Source: Stutzerimonas stutzeri (GTDB lineage Bacteria > Pseudomonadota > Gammaproteobacteria > Pseudomonadales > Pseudomonadaceae). Taken from it: DNA of 64,000 nt. Shown in pieces: positions 8,901-18,175 of the stretch. Numbering within the stretch: position 1 is the stretch's first letter; each line of letters opens with the position of its first letter. The stretch covers positions 3,178,001-3,242,000 of the forward strand of contig NZ_CP046902.1 in assembly GCF_009789555.1 (NCBI RefSeq), read 5' to 3'. The notes beneath the pieces are model-generated. The model did not search any database, was not told where the DNA came from, and worked only from the letters and a program-made list of their open reading frames with translations. The position numbers and the translations under genes were made by a program.

Positions 8901-10289
8901 ATGGACCAAACGCCGAGTTTCAACCGCGCCCTGGTCGAGAAGTATGACCGACCAGGGCCTCGTTATACGTCCTACCCCACGGCGCCACAGTTCCATCAGG
9001 CTTTTGCCATCGACGACTATTGCAGCGCTGCGCAGCGAAGCAACGACGCCGCAACGCCCAAGCCGCTGTCGGTGTATATCCATATCCCGTTCTGTAAAAG
9101 CCTGTGCTACTACTGCGCGTGCAACAAGATCATCACTCACAAGACCGATCGCGCGGTCGAGTATCTGCAATACCTCAAGCGTGAAATCCAGATGCAGGCC
9201 GCCCTGTTCGATTGTTCGCGCAAGCTCACCCAGTTGCATCTTGGAGGGGGTACTCCCACCTACTTCACCAGTGAACAGCTGGCCGACCTGATGGCTGCGC
9301 TTCACGACGCCTTCAACATGGACGACAGCGACAACCATGAGTTCTCTCTGGAGGTCGACCCGCGCACGGTCACACCCGAGCAGATCCACGGCTTGCGCGC
9401 GCTGGGCTTCAATCGGCTGAGTTTCGGCGTTCAGGATTTCGACGAGCAGGTACAGGTTGCAGTCAACCGCATCCAGACCGAAGAGCAGACCCGCGAATTG
9501 GTGCAGGCTGCACGCGAAGCGAACTTCAAGTCGATCAGCGTCGACCTGATCTACGGCCTGCCGCTGCAGACCGTCGACAGCTTCAGCACCACCCTGGACA
9601 AGATCATCGACATCCGCCCGGATCGCATCGCGGCCTACAGCTACGCGCACCTGCCGGAACTGGTACGCGCGCAGAAACTGATCCGCCCGCAAGACATGCC
9701 GCCGCCAGAGCGCAAGCTGGAACTGCTGGAGCTGACCATCCAACGCCTGACCGGTGCCGGCTATGTGTATATCGGCATGGACCACTTTTCACTGCCTGAT
9801 GACGAACTGACGCTCGCCCGCGCCAACGGGACGCTGCAGCGCAACTTCCAGGGTTATTCGACCCATGCCGATTGCGACCTGATCGGGCTCGGTATTTCAT
9901 CCATCGGCAAGGTCGGCAACAGCTACAGCCAGAATGTGAAGGAGCTGTCGCAGTATTACGCCCGCCTGAACGAAGGTCTGTTGCCGGTGCACCGTGGTTA
10001 CACCTTGAGCGACGACGACCAGCTGCGCCGTGACGTGATCATTTCGCTGATGTGTCACGGGCGCATCGATTTCAGCGTCATCGAAGCACGCCACGGCATC
10101 GTCTTTCGCGAGTATTTTGCCGACTCGTTGGCCCAGCTCGATGAGCATGTCGCCGATGGGCTGGTCGAAATACGCAACGATGCGGTTGTGCTGATGCCCC
10201 AGGGCCACCTGATGATGCGCAACGTGGCGATGGCCTTCGACGCCTATCTGGGCGGCGAGCAACGTGGCCGATTCTCCCGGACCGTCTGA
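8901..10289 (+). CDS. hemN: Oxygen-independent coproporphyrinogen III oxidase
   Basis: The 462-residue product is a radical SAM enzyme that decarboxylates coproporphyrinogen III to protoporphyrinogen IX without oxygen. The motif PFCKSLCYYCACNK near residue 60 supplies the CxxxCxxC cluster ligands plus the extra cysteine of true HemN, and LHLGGGTPTYF follows. The N-terminal YDRPGPRYTSYPTAPQF is typical of HemN and absent from HemW-type relatives, so this is the haem enzyme rather than a chaperone. Length agrees with Pseudomonas HemN. An AAGGTG site precedes the ATG. It is a single-gene unit with its own terminator; the usual cco/anr neighbours are absent, so this copy may be one of two in the genome. 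Confidence 0.95.
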   Translation: MDQTPSFNRALVEKYDRPGPRYTSYPTAPQFHQAFAIDDYCSAAQRSNDAATPKPLSVYIHIPFCKSLCYYCACNKIITHKTDRAVEYLQYLKREIQMQAALFDCSRKLTQLHLGGGTPTYFTSEQLADLMAALHDAFNMDDSDNHEFSLEVDPRTVTPEQIHGLRALGFNRLSFGVQDFDEQVQVAVNRIQTEEQTRELVQAAREANFKSISVDLIYGLPLQTVDSFSTTLDKIIDIRPDRIAAYSYAHLPELVRAQKLIRPQDMPPPERKLELLELTIQRLTGAGYVYIGMDHFSLPDDELTLARANGTLQRNFQGYSTHADCDLIGLGISSIGKVGNSYSQNVKELSQYYARLNEGLLPVHRGYTLSDDDQLRRDVIISLMCHGRIDFSVIEARHGIVFREYFADSLAQLDEHVADGLVEIRNDAVVLMPQGHLMMRNVAMAFDAYLGGEQRGRFSRTV

Positions 10290-10297
10290 CCACGCCC

Positions 10298-10318
10298 GAG
10301 CCCGGCTTTGCCGGGCTC
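10298..10318 (+). terminator. Terminator-like hairpin after hemN
   Basis: An 8-bp stem GAGCCCGG / CCGGGCTC with a CTTTG loop begins 9 bp after the hemN stop. The T run is poor, so termination may be partial. Confidence 0.6.
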
Positions 10319-10450
10319 GTTGCTCGGCGGGCTCCTGAGACGGTCGCCGAGATCGAGCGCAGCACGCTCGCCGACCCTCCCAATGCCATCCACGCGCACG
10401 CCCTCGATACGATAACCGCTGATCGTCCAGGCGTTGCCAAACCCGCCGAC

Positions 10451-10470
10451 AACTGTATAAATACACAGTC
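10451..10470 (+). promoter_or_regulatory. LexA (SOS) box before the repair operon
   Basis: AACTGTATAAATACACAGTC has the CTG-N10-CAG form of gammaproteobacterial LexA operators with an AT-rich centre, close to the consensus TACTGTATATATATACAGTA. The embedded TATAAA could be the -10 element, so LexA binding would block initiation. It ends 18 bp before a GTG and 42 bp before the ATG of the VRR-NUC gene. Confidence 0.85.
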
Positions 10471-10512
10471 GAGCGGGCACCTGCGCCCGTGTTTGACCGA
10501 ACCGGACGTTCG

Positions 10513-12156
10513 ATGCGCCAGGCCCTGGAAAACCCTTTCTACTATCTCGACAACTTCCGGCAAGTGCTTGCCTGGGTCGGCGAACGCCATGGCGATCTGC
10601 TGGACGATCATGAGCGCCGGTTTCTCGATCGCTTCCATGACGTCCCGCAAGCCTCGCAGGCACTGCTGGTCCGTATGGTGATGCGCAAGGGCTCACTGTT
10701 CCGTGCCGGAAAGCTGCGTTACGCCGAGATCGGCTGCCCGCTGGAGGCCGCCACACCGCTGGTGGAACATGGCTGGATCGACGCTGACCCGACGCTGGAT
10801 CTGGCGCAGCTGTTTGGCCTGTTGAACAAGGATGAGCTGCTCCGAGTGTTCGGCGCGGGCGCGCGCAGCGGTCAGCGAAAGGACGTACTGCTACAGCGGC
10901 TGGCGGCCGAGCATGCCCAGCCGAAGCCGTTCCGAAAATGGTGCGAGACACTCGACGAGGTCGCATTCGAGCTCAACATCGGCGATGTGTGCGACCGGCT
11001 ACGGGTCATGTTCTTTGGCAATATCCACCAGGACTGGACCGAGTTCGTCCTCGCCGATCTTGGCATCTTCCGCTACGAACAGGTGAGTTTCTCGGCGGCC
11101 TCGCGCGCCTTTCACCGCCGCGAGGAGGTCGACGCCTATCTGCATCTGCATCATTGCCGCGAACGGTTCGAAGCCGGCGAAGCGCTGGACGAGGTACTGG
11201 CCGATATTCCAGCCTCGCCCTACGGCAACCCATGGCTGGAGCACCGGCGAGGCAAGCTGCTGTTGGCTATCGGGCGCCAATGCGAGCGTAACGGCGATCT
11301 GAGCCAGGCCCTGCGTCTGCATGCCGCCAACGGTTATCCAGGGGCGCGCGAACGGACGATCCGGGTACTCGAGCGGTGCCATCAGCCGGAGGCCGCTTAC
11401 CAACTGGCGAGCCAGGCGCATGCAGCTCCGGAAAACGAACACGAGGCCCAGCAACTGCAACGCATACTGCCGCGGCTGCGTCGCGTGCTCGGCGCGCCGG
11501 GGGAACGTCGCAGAGCCGTGGCCGAAGCGGAGCGCATCGATCTCGTGCTGCCCAGGCGGCCAGGGCTGAGCGTCGAGCACCTCGTTCGCGAGCATTTGTC
11601 GCACAGCAACGCGCCGGTTTACTACGTCGAAAATGCCCTGTTCAACTCCCTGCTGGGCCTGTTGTGCTGGGACGCGATTTTCGCGCCCCTCCCCGGCGCG
11701 TTCTTTCATCCGTTCCACGCCGCACCGGCCGATCTGGCCCGCCCGGATTTCTACGGGCGTCGATCCGGGCTGTTCGATGAATGCCTGGCCAAGCTCGGGA
11801 CCGGCGAATACCGCGATTGCATTCGCCGGGTATTCAGGGAAAAGTTCGGCGTGCTGTCGCAGTTCGTCAGTTGGGGGTTGTTCGACGAGCCGCTGCTGGA
11901 GCATGCGCTGGCGTGCCTGCCCGCTGAACACCTGCGCCTGTGTTTCCAGCGCATCCTGCTGGACGTTCCGAACCATCGCAGCGGGCTGCCGGACCTGATC
12001 CAGTTCTGGCCCAGCGACGGACGCTACCGGCTGATCGAGGTGAAAGGGCCTGGCGACCGCCTGCAGGACAACCAGAAACGCTGGATCGAGTTCGCCCTGG
12101 GACATTCGATACCCATTGCCGTCTGCTATGTGCAATGGGCCGAGGACTCGGCGTGA
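10513..12156 (+). CDS. FAN1-type VRR-NUC structure-specific nuclease
   Basis: The product is about 547 residues from the ATG at 10513; a GTG at 10489 would add eight. The N-terminal NPFYYLDNFRQVLAWV and the following helical repeats resemble the SAP/TPR regions of bacterial FAN1 proteins. The C-terminal 110 residues form the VRR-NUC domain: HRSGLPDLIQFW supplies the metal-binding aspartate, RLIEVKGPGDRLQDNQ the ExK pair and the helical glutamine, followed by RWIEFAL. FAN1 enzymes cut 5' flaps and unhook interstrand crosslinks. The eukaryotic ubiquitin-binding zinc finger is absent, as in other bacteria. The gene overlaps the downstream nuclease-helicase by four bases and follows a LexA box, so it should be DNA-damage induced. 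Confidence 0.88.
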   Translation: MRQALENPFYYLDNFRQVLAWVGERHGDLLDDHERRFLDRFHDVPQASQALLVRMVMRKGSLFRAGKLRYAEIGCPLEAATPLVEHGWIDADPTLDLAQLFGLLNKDELLRVFGAGARSGQRKDVLLQRLAAEHAQPKPFRKWCETLDEVAFELNIGDVCDRLRVMFFGNIHQDWTEFVLADLGIFRYEQVSFSAASRAFHRREEVDAYLHLHHCRERFEAGEALDEVLADIPASPYGNPWLEHRRGKLLLAIGRQCERNGDLSQALRLHAANGYPGARERTIRVLERCHQPEAAYQLASQAHAAPENEHEAQQLQRILPRLRRVLGAPGERRRAVAEAERIDLVLPRRPGLSVEHLVREHLSHSNAPVYYVENALFNSLLGLLCWDAIFAPLPGAFFHPFHAAPADLARPDFYGRRSGLFDECLAKLGTGEYRDCIRRVFREKFGVLSQFVSWGLFDEPLLEHALACLPAEHLRLCFQRILLDVPNHRSGLPDLIQFWPSDGRYRLIEVKGPGDRLQDNQKRWIEFALGHSIPIAVCYVQWAEDSA

Positions 12157-14405
12157 GCTACCGGGTTGCGGTCCGCGCATTGTGCGAGTTCACCGCCAAA
12201 CAGGGTGATCTGGACCTTCGTTTCACGCCCTCGCCCACCGCGCTGGAAGGCATGGCCGGACACACGACCGTCACCGACCGTCGGGCGGCAGGTTACGAAC
12301 GGGAGGTCACGCTGGAAGGCCAATACTGCGACCTGCTCGTACGCGGACGTGCCGATGGCTACGACCCCTCGTTGAACCGCCTGGAAGAAATCAAGACCCA
12401 CCGCGGCGACCTATCGCGGCAGCCAGCCAATCACCGCCAACTGCACTGGGCCCAGGCGAAGATCTACGGTTGGCTGCTGTGCAGCGCGCGTGCCCTGGCA
12501 TCGCTGGAGGTCGCGCTGGTGTATTTCGACGTGGGCAGCCAGAAGGAAACCGTGCTGGTCGAGACGTTCACGGCCCTCGAATTGCAGGCGTTTTTCGACG
12601 ACCATTGCCAGCGCTTCATTGCCTGGGCCGAGCAGGAACTGGCGCATCGCAACGAGCGCGACCAGGCGCTTACGGCGCTTGCCTTTCCCCATGACACGTT
12701 TCGCCAGGGCCAGCGGCAATTGGCCGAAGCGGTATACAAGGCCACCTGCACCGGTACGCACCTCATGGCGCAGGCGCCGACCGGTATCGGCAAGACGCTC
12801 GCGACACTGTTTCCGCTGCTTAAAGCGAGCCCCGGCCAGCGACTGGACAAGCTGTTCTTCCTTGCGGCCAAGACCTCCGGACGGCAACTGGCGCTGGACG
12901 CGCTGGCCAGCCTGACGACCGATGCAACACCCCTGCGGGTCCTGGAACTGACCGCGCGAGACAAGGCCTGCGAGCATCCGGACAAGGCCTGTCACGGAGA
13001 ATCCTGCCCGCTCGCTCGGGGCTTCTATGATCGCCTCCCCGCTGCGCGTGAAGCCGCCATTGGCCATTCGATGCTTGACCGAACGGCGCTGCGCGACGTG
13101 GCTCAGGCCCACGGGGTCTGCCCTTATTACCTCGCTCAGGAACTTGCCCGTTGGGCGGACGTCGTGGTGGGCGATTACAACTATTACTTCGACTCGAGTG
13201 CGCTGCTCTACAGCCTGACACTGGTCAATCAATGGCGTGTCAGCGTGCTGGTGGATGAAGCGCACAACCTGCTGGAACGCGGCAGGGGCATGTACACCGC
13301 TGAGTTGGATATCCGTACTTTCAGAGGGTTACGAAAGGTATCTCCAACTTCTGTAAAGAAGTCTATCGAGCGCGTCCTGCGTTGTTGGGGCGAGTTGCAC
13401 GGCCAGCAGACGGAGCCTTATCAGGTCCACCCGCTGCCGCACAAACTCACCGGAGCCCTGCAGCAAACCATCAGCGCGATCAACGACCATCTGGCCGAGC
13501 AGCCAGCGGGCCTCGACCCGGCGCTGCTGAGCCTGTATTTCGACGCCATGCACTTTTGCCGCCTGGCAGAACTGTTCGCAGCGCACTCGCTATTCGATTG
13601 CACGCTGCTGCCCCAACGGAGCGCGCCTGGTCGACACTCTGTCATCTGTATTCGCAATGTGTTGCCAGCGCCCTTCCTCGCCCCGCGTTTACTCGAAGCG
13701 CGATCCTGCGTGCTGTTCTCGGCCACGCTCAGCCCGAGACAGTTTTATGCCGATACGCTTGGCCTGCCGGCGAACCGGGTCTGGATCGACGTCGAGTCCC
13801 CCTTTCGTGCCGAGCAACTGGAGGTTCGCCTGGCCAGGCACATTTCGACACGTTATCAGCATCGCGCCCAATCGCTGGAAGCCATTGTCGACCTGCTTGC
13901 ACAGCAATACCTCCAGCGCCCCGGCAACTACCTCGCGTTTTTCAGCAGCTTCGACTATCTCCAACAAGTCACCGCTCTGCTTGCCGCGAGGCATCCCCAT
14001 CTCCCCTTCTGGGAACAGACCCGGGGGATGCAGGAAGCCGCTCGCGGCGACTTCCTGGCGCGTTTCACCGACACCAGCCAGGGCATCGGGTTTGCGGTGC
14101 TGGGTGGCGCCTTCGCAGAAGGTATCGATCTGCCCGGCGATCGGCTGATTGGCGCGTTCATCGCTACGCTGGGTCTGCCGCAGATCAACGCCGTCAACGA
14201 ACAGATGAAAGCCTGCATGGAAGAGCTGTTCGGAGCCGGGTACGACTACACCTACCTCTACCCCGGATTGCAGAAAGTCGTCCAGGCAGCCGGCCGTGTG
14301 ATCCGCACGCCCGCCGATCATGGCGTGGTCCATCTCCTGGATGACCGGTTTGGTCGCCAACAGATCAGACGACTTCTTCCGAGCTGGTGGGGTGTTTTAA
14401 GATAG
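12153..14405 (+). CDS. PD-(D/E)XK nuclease plus DinG/Rad3-type Fe-S helicase
   Basis: I start this 750-residue protein at the GTG at 12153, which overlaps the upstream stop as GTGA; the frame is open further upstream but only across the neighbouring gene. Residues 1-170 look like a RecB/Cas4-type nuclease: EIKTHRGD holds the ExK pair and QAKIYGWLL the QxxxY-like motif. The helicase follows, with Walker A APTGIGKT near 210, an Fe-S cysteine set in CEHPDKACHGESC and GVCPYY, the DEAH box VLVDEAHN near 368, and SATLSPRQFY and QAAGRVIR in the second RecA lobe. Rad3-type Fe-S helicases move 5' to 3'. With the FAN1 nuclease this suggests crosslink or flap repair induced by LexA; that role is inferred from context. 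Confidence 0.87.
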   Translation: MSYRVAVRALCEFTAKQGDLDLRFTPSPTALEGMAGHTTVTDRRAAGYEREVTLEGQYCDLLVRGRADGYDPSLNRLEEIKTHRGDLSRQPANHRQLHWAQAKIYGWLLCSARALASLEVALVYFDVGSQKETVLVETFTALELQAFFDDHCQRFIAWAEQELAHRNERDQALTALAFPHDTFRQGQRQLAEAVYKATCTGTHLMAQAPTGIGKTLATLFPLLKASPGQRLDKLFFLAAKTSGRQLALDALASLTTDATPLRVLELTARDKACEHPDKACHGESCPLARGFYDRLPAAREAAIGHSMLDRTALRDVAQAHGVCPYYLAQELARWADVVVGDYNYYFDSSALLYSLTLVNQWRVSVLVDEAHNLLERGRGMYTAELDIRTFRGLRKVSPTSVKKSIERVLRCWGELHGQQTEPYQVHPLPHKLTGALQQTISAINDHLAEQPAGLDPALLSLYFDAMHFCRLAELFAAHSLFDCTLLPQRSAPGRHSVICIRNVLPAPFLAPRLLEARSCVLFSATLSPRQFYADTLGLPANRVWIDVESPFRAEQLEVRLARHISTRYQHRAQSLEAIVDLLAQQYLQRPGNYLAFFSSFDYLQQVTALLAARHPHLPFWEQTRGMQEAARGDFLARFTDTSQGIGFAVLGGAFAEGIDLPGDRLIGAFIATLGLPQINAVNEQMKACMEELFGAGYDYTYLYPGLQKVVQAAGRVIRTPADHGVVHLLDDRFGRQQIRRLLPSWWGVLR

Positions 14406-14544
14406 CGCCAGGTCATCGCATCTCTTTGCGCTTCGCTTCCGGAGCGTTCCAATGGTCCCCCAGCGTCTGAACAGATCGTCTTGCGCCCCGTGGTAACGCG
14501 TGTTAGACGAAGGTATGACGTATAACAATTCTTTACAAATTACG

Positions 14545-14572
14545 TTGACAAGCCGCGACCCCTGACCATAAT
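14545..14572 (+). promoter_or_regulatory. Sigma-70-type promoter of the OprD-family gene
   Basis: TTGACA at 14545-14550 and CATAAT at 14567-14572 are separated by 16 bp, in an otherwise gene-free stretch of about 300 bp (14406-14707). The leader to the ATG is about 130 bp. I see no other element there. Confidence 0.6.
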
Positions 14573-14707
14573 TCGCCTTGTCGTACGACAACTGATAACG
14601 GATTTGTACATCGACACTGTTGCCTGTACGGGCACGCTACATCCCCACTTTCGTGTTTGCCGATGGCCCGCGGAGTGGGATTACCTAAAAAAGGGAGCAC
14701 AACAACA

Positions 14708-15976
14708 ATGACCCCACGCAACCCCCTATCTGCCGCTGTTCTTGCAGGCACGCTGTCGTTGGCGCTTGGCATTCCCGCCGTCGCTCACGCCGCGGACGGC
14801 TTCGTAGAAGGCACCAAGATCGGTCTTAACGCGCGTAACTTCTACATCAATCGCAACTTCGTCGACCCTGCCTATAACGGTGGCCAGAACAAGGCCGAGG
14901 AATGGACGCAGAACTTCATTCTCAACATCCAGTCGGGCTACACCACGGGCCCGATCGGTTTCGGCGTCGATGCACTGGGCTTGCTCTCGGTCAAACTCGA
15001 CGGCGGCGGCGGTACGTACGGCACTGCGCTGCTTCCCACGCACGGCACGGGCGCCAACCGCCATCCTGCCGACGATTTCGGGCGCCTGGCTGTCGCCGCC
15101 AAGGCCAAGGTGTCCGAAACCGAGGTCCGCGTCGGTGAATGGCAAGTGGTGCTTCCGATCCTGCGTTCCGATGATGGTCGGTCGCTGCCCCAGACGTTCC
15201 AGGGCGGGATGATTACCTCCAGCGAATTCAGCAACCTGGCGCTGTACGGCGGCCAGATGCGCCAGAACAGCACGCGTGACGACGCAAGCATGGAAGACAT
15301 GTTCTTCGGCGGCGCGGGCTCCGACCGTTTCAACTTTGCCGGTGGCGAATACACCTTCACCGAGAAGACCAAGGTCGGCCTCTGGCATGCTCGCCTGGAA
15401 GACATCTATCAGCAGAACTACGTGCAACTGATGCATACCCAGCCGTTGAGCGACAACCTCGCCCTGACCGCCAACCTCGGCTACTTCACCGGCAAGGAAG
15501 AAGGCAGCGCACTGGCGGGCGATCTCGACAACAAGACCTACTCGGGTCTGTTCGGCCTGCAAACCGGCTCCCACACCTTTTATGTCGGCTTGCAGAAGGT
15601 CAGCGGCGATCAATGGATGCGCGTCAACGGCACCAGCGGCGCTTCGCTGGCCAACGACAGCTTCAACTCCGCCTATGACGCGGCTGACGAACGCTCCTGG
15701 CAGTTGCGCCACGACTTCAACTTTGCCGGCGTGGGCATCCCGGGGCTGGTCATGATGAACCGCTACATCAGTGGCGATAACATCACGACCGCCAGCGGTG
15801 ACGAAGGCAAGGAGTGGGGGCGCGAGTCCGAGCTGGCCTATACCGTCCAGAGCGGCGCGCTGAAGAACCTCAACATCAAATGGCGTAACTCCAGCATGCG
15901 TCGGGACAGCTCGTTCAGCCGCAACGAGTTCGACGAGAACCGCCTGATCTTCAACTACCCGATCTCGATCCTGTAA
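14708..15976 (+). CDS. OprD-family outer-membrane porin
   Basis: From the ATG at 14708, after AGGGAG, the product is 422 residues. The signal peptide ends around VAHAADGF, and the mature start DGFVEGTKIGLNARNFYINRNF is characteristic of OprD-type 18-strand barrels. The C-terminus ENRLIFNYPISIL is a terminal beta-strand, though without the usual final phenylalanine. OprD paralogues pass small carboxylates and amino acids through the outer membrane. Its position at the edge of the aldarate island suggests a carboxylic sugar acid as substrate, which is inferred. A strong own promoter and terminator make it an independent transcript. Confidence 0.92.
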   Translation: MTPRNPLSAAVLAGTLSLALGIPAVAHAADGFVEGTKIGLNARNFYINRNFVDPAYNGGQNKAEEWTQNFILNIQSGYTTGPIGFGVDALGLLSVKLDGGGGTYGTALLPTHGTGANRHPADDFGRLAVAAKAKVSETEVRVGEWQVVLPILRSDDGRSLPQTFQGGMITSSEFSNLALYGGQMRQNSTRDDASMEDMFFGGAGSDRFNFAGGEYTFTEKTKVGLWHARLEDIYQQNYVQLMHTQPLSDNLALTANLGYFTGKEEGSALAGDLDNKTYSGLFGLQTGSHTFYVGLQKVSGDQWMRVNGTSGASLANDSFNSAYDAADERSWQLRHDFNFAGVGIPGLVMMNRYISGDNITTASGDEGKEWGRESELAYTVQSGALKNLNIKWRNSSMRRDSSFSRNEFDENRLIFNYPISIL

Positions 15977-16025
15977 GCGTCACGCTCCACGACGCAACAC
16001 TCCTCGCTCCTGTTGCGGAAACTTT

Positions 16026-16050
16026 GCCCGTCCTTGTGACGGGCTTTTTT
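16026..16050 (+). terminator. Strong terminator after the porin gene
   Basis: A 7-bp stem GCCCGTC / GACGGGC with a 5-base loop is followed by six T residues, a textbook intrinsic terminator. Confidence 0.9.
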
Positions 16051-16131
16051 ATCAGGGCGATTTGCCCGCCGCGTCCGCGTCCGATGCGTCATTCGCAGTC
16101 ACGCCGATATTTCAACCCGACGCTCAGTTGG

Positions 16132-17052
16132 TCACTCGACGAGCCCGTGGGGCACCCGCTCGACCTCGAACCGGCAACTGGCTTGCATGGCCTCGCCGGG
16201 ACCCAGGATGCGCACGCCATTAGCCGCCGGATCGGCCATGGCGAACGCATTATTGACATGCGATACCGGTTCGACCGCAAAGAAGCCCATCTGGGCAGGC
16301 GGTGTGAACACCACCAGATGATCCAGCGCCCCGCTGGCGTCGATGGTCAACGCCAGGCCCTGCGTTGGCCAGCCGATGCGCACGGGTCCGCTGAAACCGA
16401 CAAAGCAGTGGTCCAGCCCCGGTTCCTGCAATGCCCGAAGATCGGTGAAATCCCACCGCGCCGGGATCGGCGTCAGCTCCGCCGGCAGGTTTCGAAGATC
16501 GTTCTGCCAGACGGCGCGAGCACTGAACTGCAATCGGCAATCGCCATGGCGCAGGAAGTACGGGTGCCAGCCGAGCCCGGCGGGCATCGAGCGGCTGTCC
16601 AGGTTGCGCAGGCGCAAATCCAGCACAATGCCGCGCTCGCCAAGCTGGATCCTGTGCTCCAGCGCGAACGCGAACGGCCAGTCCAGTGCGGCCTCGCCTT
16701 CGGGATCATGGGTGTAGCCAAGGGTCAGGCTGGCCGGACCTCGCTCGGCCACCGTCCAGGCCCGTTTCCAGGCCACGCCGTGAATCGGCAGCGGGTGATC
16801 CGGCGACAGGCAGCGCAGCGGATAGCGCCGGCCCGCGTGATCGAACGCCGCATCGCCGACACGATTGGAAAAAGGCGCGAGAACGAAGCAACCGGTACGG
16901 CGCACGCTGTCGGTGCCGTCCCAGGGCCGCAGCAAATCGACCCGGTCGAAGCTCAGGCGCGTGATCGCACCGCCCAGTGCCGGGCACACTGCCAACCGCA
17001 GCGGGCCGTGACGCAGTTCGATCTCGGTCAAATTGGATTCAGCTTCGGTCAT
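16132..17052 (-). CDS. Aldose 1-epimerase family protein
   Basis: The product from 17052 is 306 residues; the ATG at 17076 adds eight, but the AGAG site fits 17052 better. The family fold is seen in LAVCPALGGAITRLSF, FVLAPFSNRVGDAAF, DHPLPIHGVAWKRAW with the catalytic histidine, and LGWHPYF with the second histidine. The C-terminal PVSHVNNAF completes the pattern. Such mutarotases interconvert alpha and beta anomers, and here could prepare a sugar or uronate for the dehydrogenase steps. It is the downstream-most gene of a minus-strand series from kdgD, 157 bp from the hydroxyacid dehydrogenase, and converges on the porin. Confidence 0.87.
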   Translation of the reverse strand: MTEAESNLTEIELRHGPLRLAVCPALGGAITRLSFDRVDLLRPWDGTDSVRRTGCFVLAPFSNRVGDAAFDHAGRRYPLRCLSPDHPLPIHGVAWKRAWTVAERGPASLTLGYTHDPEGEAALDWPFAFALEHRIQLGERGIVLDLRLRNLDSRSMPAGLGWHPYFLRHGDCRLQFSARAVWQNDLRNLPAELTPIPARWDFTDLRALQEPGLDHCFVGFSGPVRIGWPTQGLALTIDASGALDHLVVFTPPAQMGFFAVEPVSHVNNAFAMADPAANGVRILGPGEAMQASCRFEVERVPHGLVE

Positions 17053-17208
17053 GGCAGCACTCTGGCGAGCCGGCATCGCTCGTGGATTGAAAAAAGCAGC
17101 GCCTCACACCGGCCGACCCTGGCTCGCCAGGGCGACCATGGCCATCGGGCGTGAATAGCCAGGCATCAGGCCGACGCCGTGGCCCTCACTTGAGCCGTCA
17201 GCCAGCAC

Positions 17209-18138
17209 TCAGACCGGCGTCAGCAATTCATTGCTGTCGAGCAGAGCCTGCAGGTTGGCCAACAGCAATTGCTCCATCTCCAAGCGGGTTTCCTCGGTGG
17301 CGCTGCCGATATGCGGCAGCAGGACGACGTTGGGCAGCTCGAACAGCGCCGAGGGAATCTCCGGCTCCCGCGCGTAGACGTCCAGCCCCGCGCCACCCAG
17401 ACGTCCTTCGAGCAAGGCGGCGACCAACGCCGTTTCGTCCACGACCGAACCGCGCGAGACGTTCACCAGGATGCCCTGCGGCCCCAGCGCATCGAGCACT
17501 TCGCGTCCAATCAGGTGGCGCGTACCCTCGCCGCCCGGGCAGGTCAGCACGAGGAAATCGCACCAGCGCGCCAATGCCGCGAGGTTCGCTTCGTAGCCAT
17601 ACGCGCAACCCTCTACCGGTCGGCGATTGTGATAGCGCACCTGCATATCGAACCCCGAAGAACGCTTGGCGACGGCTTCGCCGATGCGACCGAGCCCGAC
17701 GATACCAAGCCGCTTGCCGCTCACCCGCATGGCCAATGGCACGCCACCGGACGGCCATTCACCGGCGCGGACGAAGCGATCGGCGCGCGTCATCTGCCTC
17801 GCGCAGTCAATGATCAGCCCGAACGCGAGATCGGCCACACAGTCGTTGAGCACGTCTGGCGTGTTGCTTACAACGATACCGCGCGCCCTGGCAGCGGCCA
17901 TGTCGATGGCATCGTAGCCGACACCGAAACTCAGGATTGCACGCAGATTGGGCAGCCGCTCGATTGTCCCCTCGCTGCATCCGAAGCGGGCCGAGGTCAC
18001 GACAATCTCGATGCGCCCGGCATGGCGGTCGAGCAGCGCGTCAAAATCGTGTTCCCAGGCCGGTAGCACTTCATGCTTCGCCGCCAGGGTGCGGTTGAAT
18101 CGTTCCGTCAGTGGGCCGATCTGGAGAATGCAGGTCAC
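17209..18138 (-). CDS. D-2-hydroxyacid dehydrogenase (glyoxylate/hydroxypyruvate reductase type)
   Basis: The 309-residue product has the complete NAD(P)-dependent 2-hydroxyacid dehydrogenase pattern: GLGRIGEAVA as dinucleotide motif near residue 150, the substrate-binding arginine in VNVSRGSVVDE, the glutamate in DVYAREPEIP and the catalytic histidine in LLPHIGSAT. These enzymes reduce glyoxylate, hydroxypyruvate or other 2-keto acids. It lies 37 bp downstream of the FAD-linked 2-hydroxyacid oxidoreductase on the same strand. Together they could interconvert a hydroxy acid and keto acid formed from aldarates, such as tartronate- or glycerate-level products; the substrate is not shown by sequence. 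Confidence 0.9.
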   Translation of the reverse strand: MTCILQIGPLTERFNRTLAAKHEVLPAWEHDFDALLDRHAGRIEIVVTSARFGCSEGTIERLPNLRAILSFGVGYDAIDMAAARARGIVVSNTPDVLNDCVADLAFGLIIDCARQMTRADRFVRAGEWPSGGVPLAMRVSGKRLGIVGLGRIGEAVAKRSSGFDMQVRYHNRRPVEGCAYGYEANLAALARWCDFLVLTCPGGEGTRHLIGREVLDALGPQGILVNVSRGSVVDETALVAALLEGRLGGAGLDVYAREPEIPSALFELPNVVLLPHIGSATEETRLEMEQLLLANLQALLDSNELLTPV

Positions 18139-18175
18139 GCGGATACCTCGATGGGTGGATTCGTCGGTGTCGCTG

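Noticed and set aside
11940..12152. Upstream extension of the helicase gene
   Set aside because: It overlaps the VRR-NUC catalytic region out of frame; the GTG overlapping the upstream stop is the natural start.
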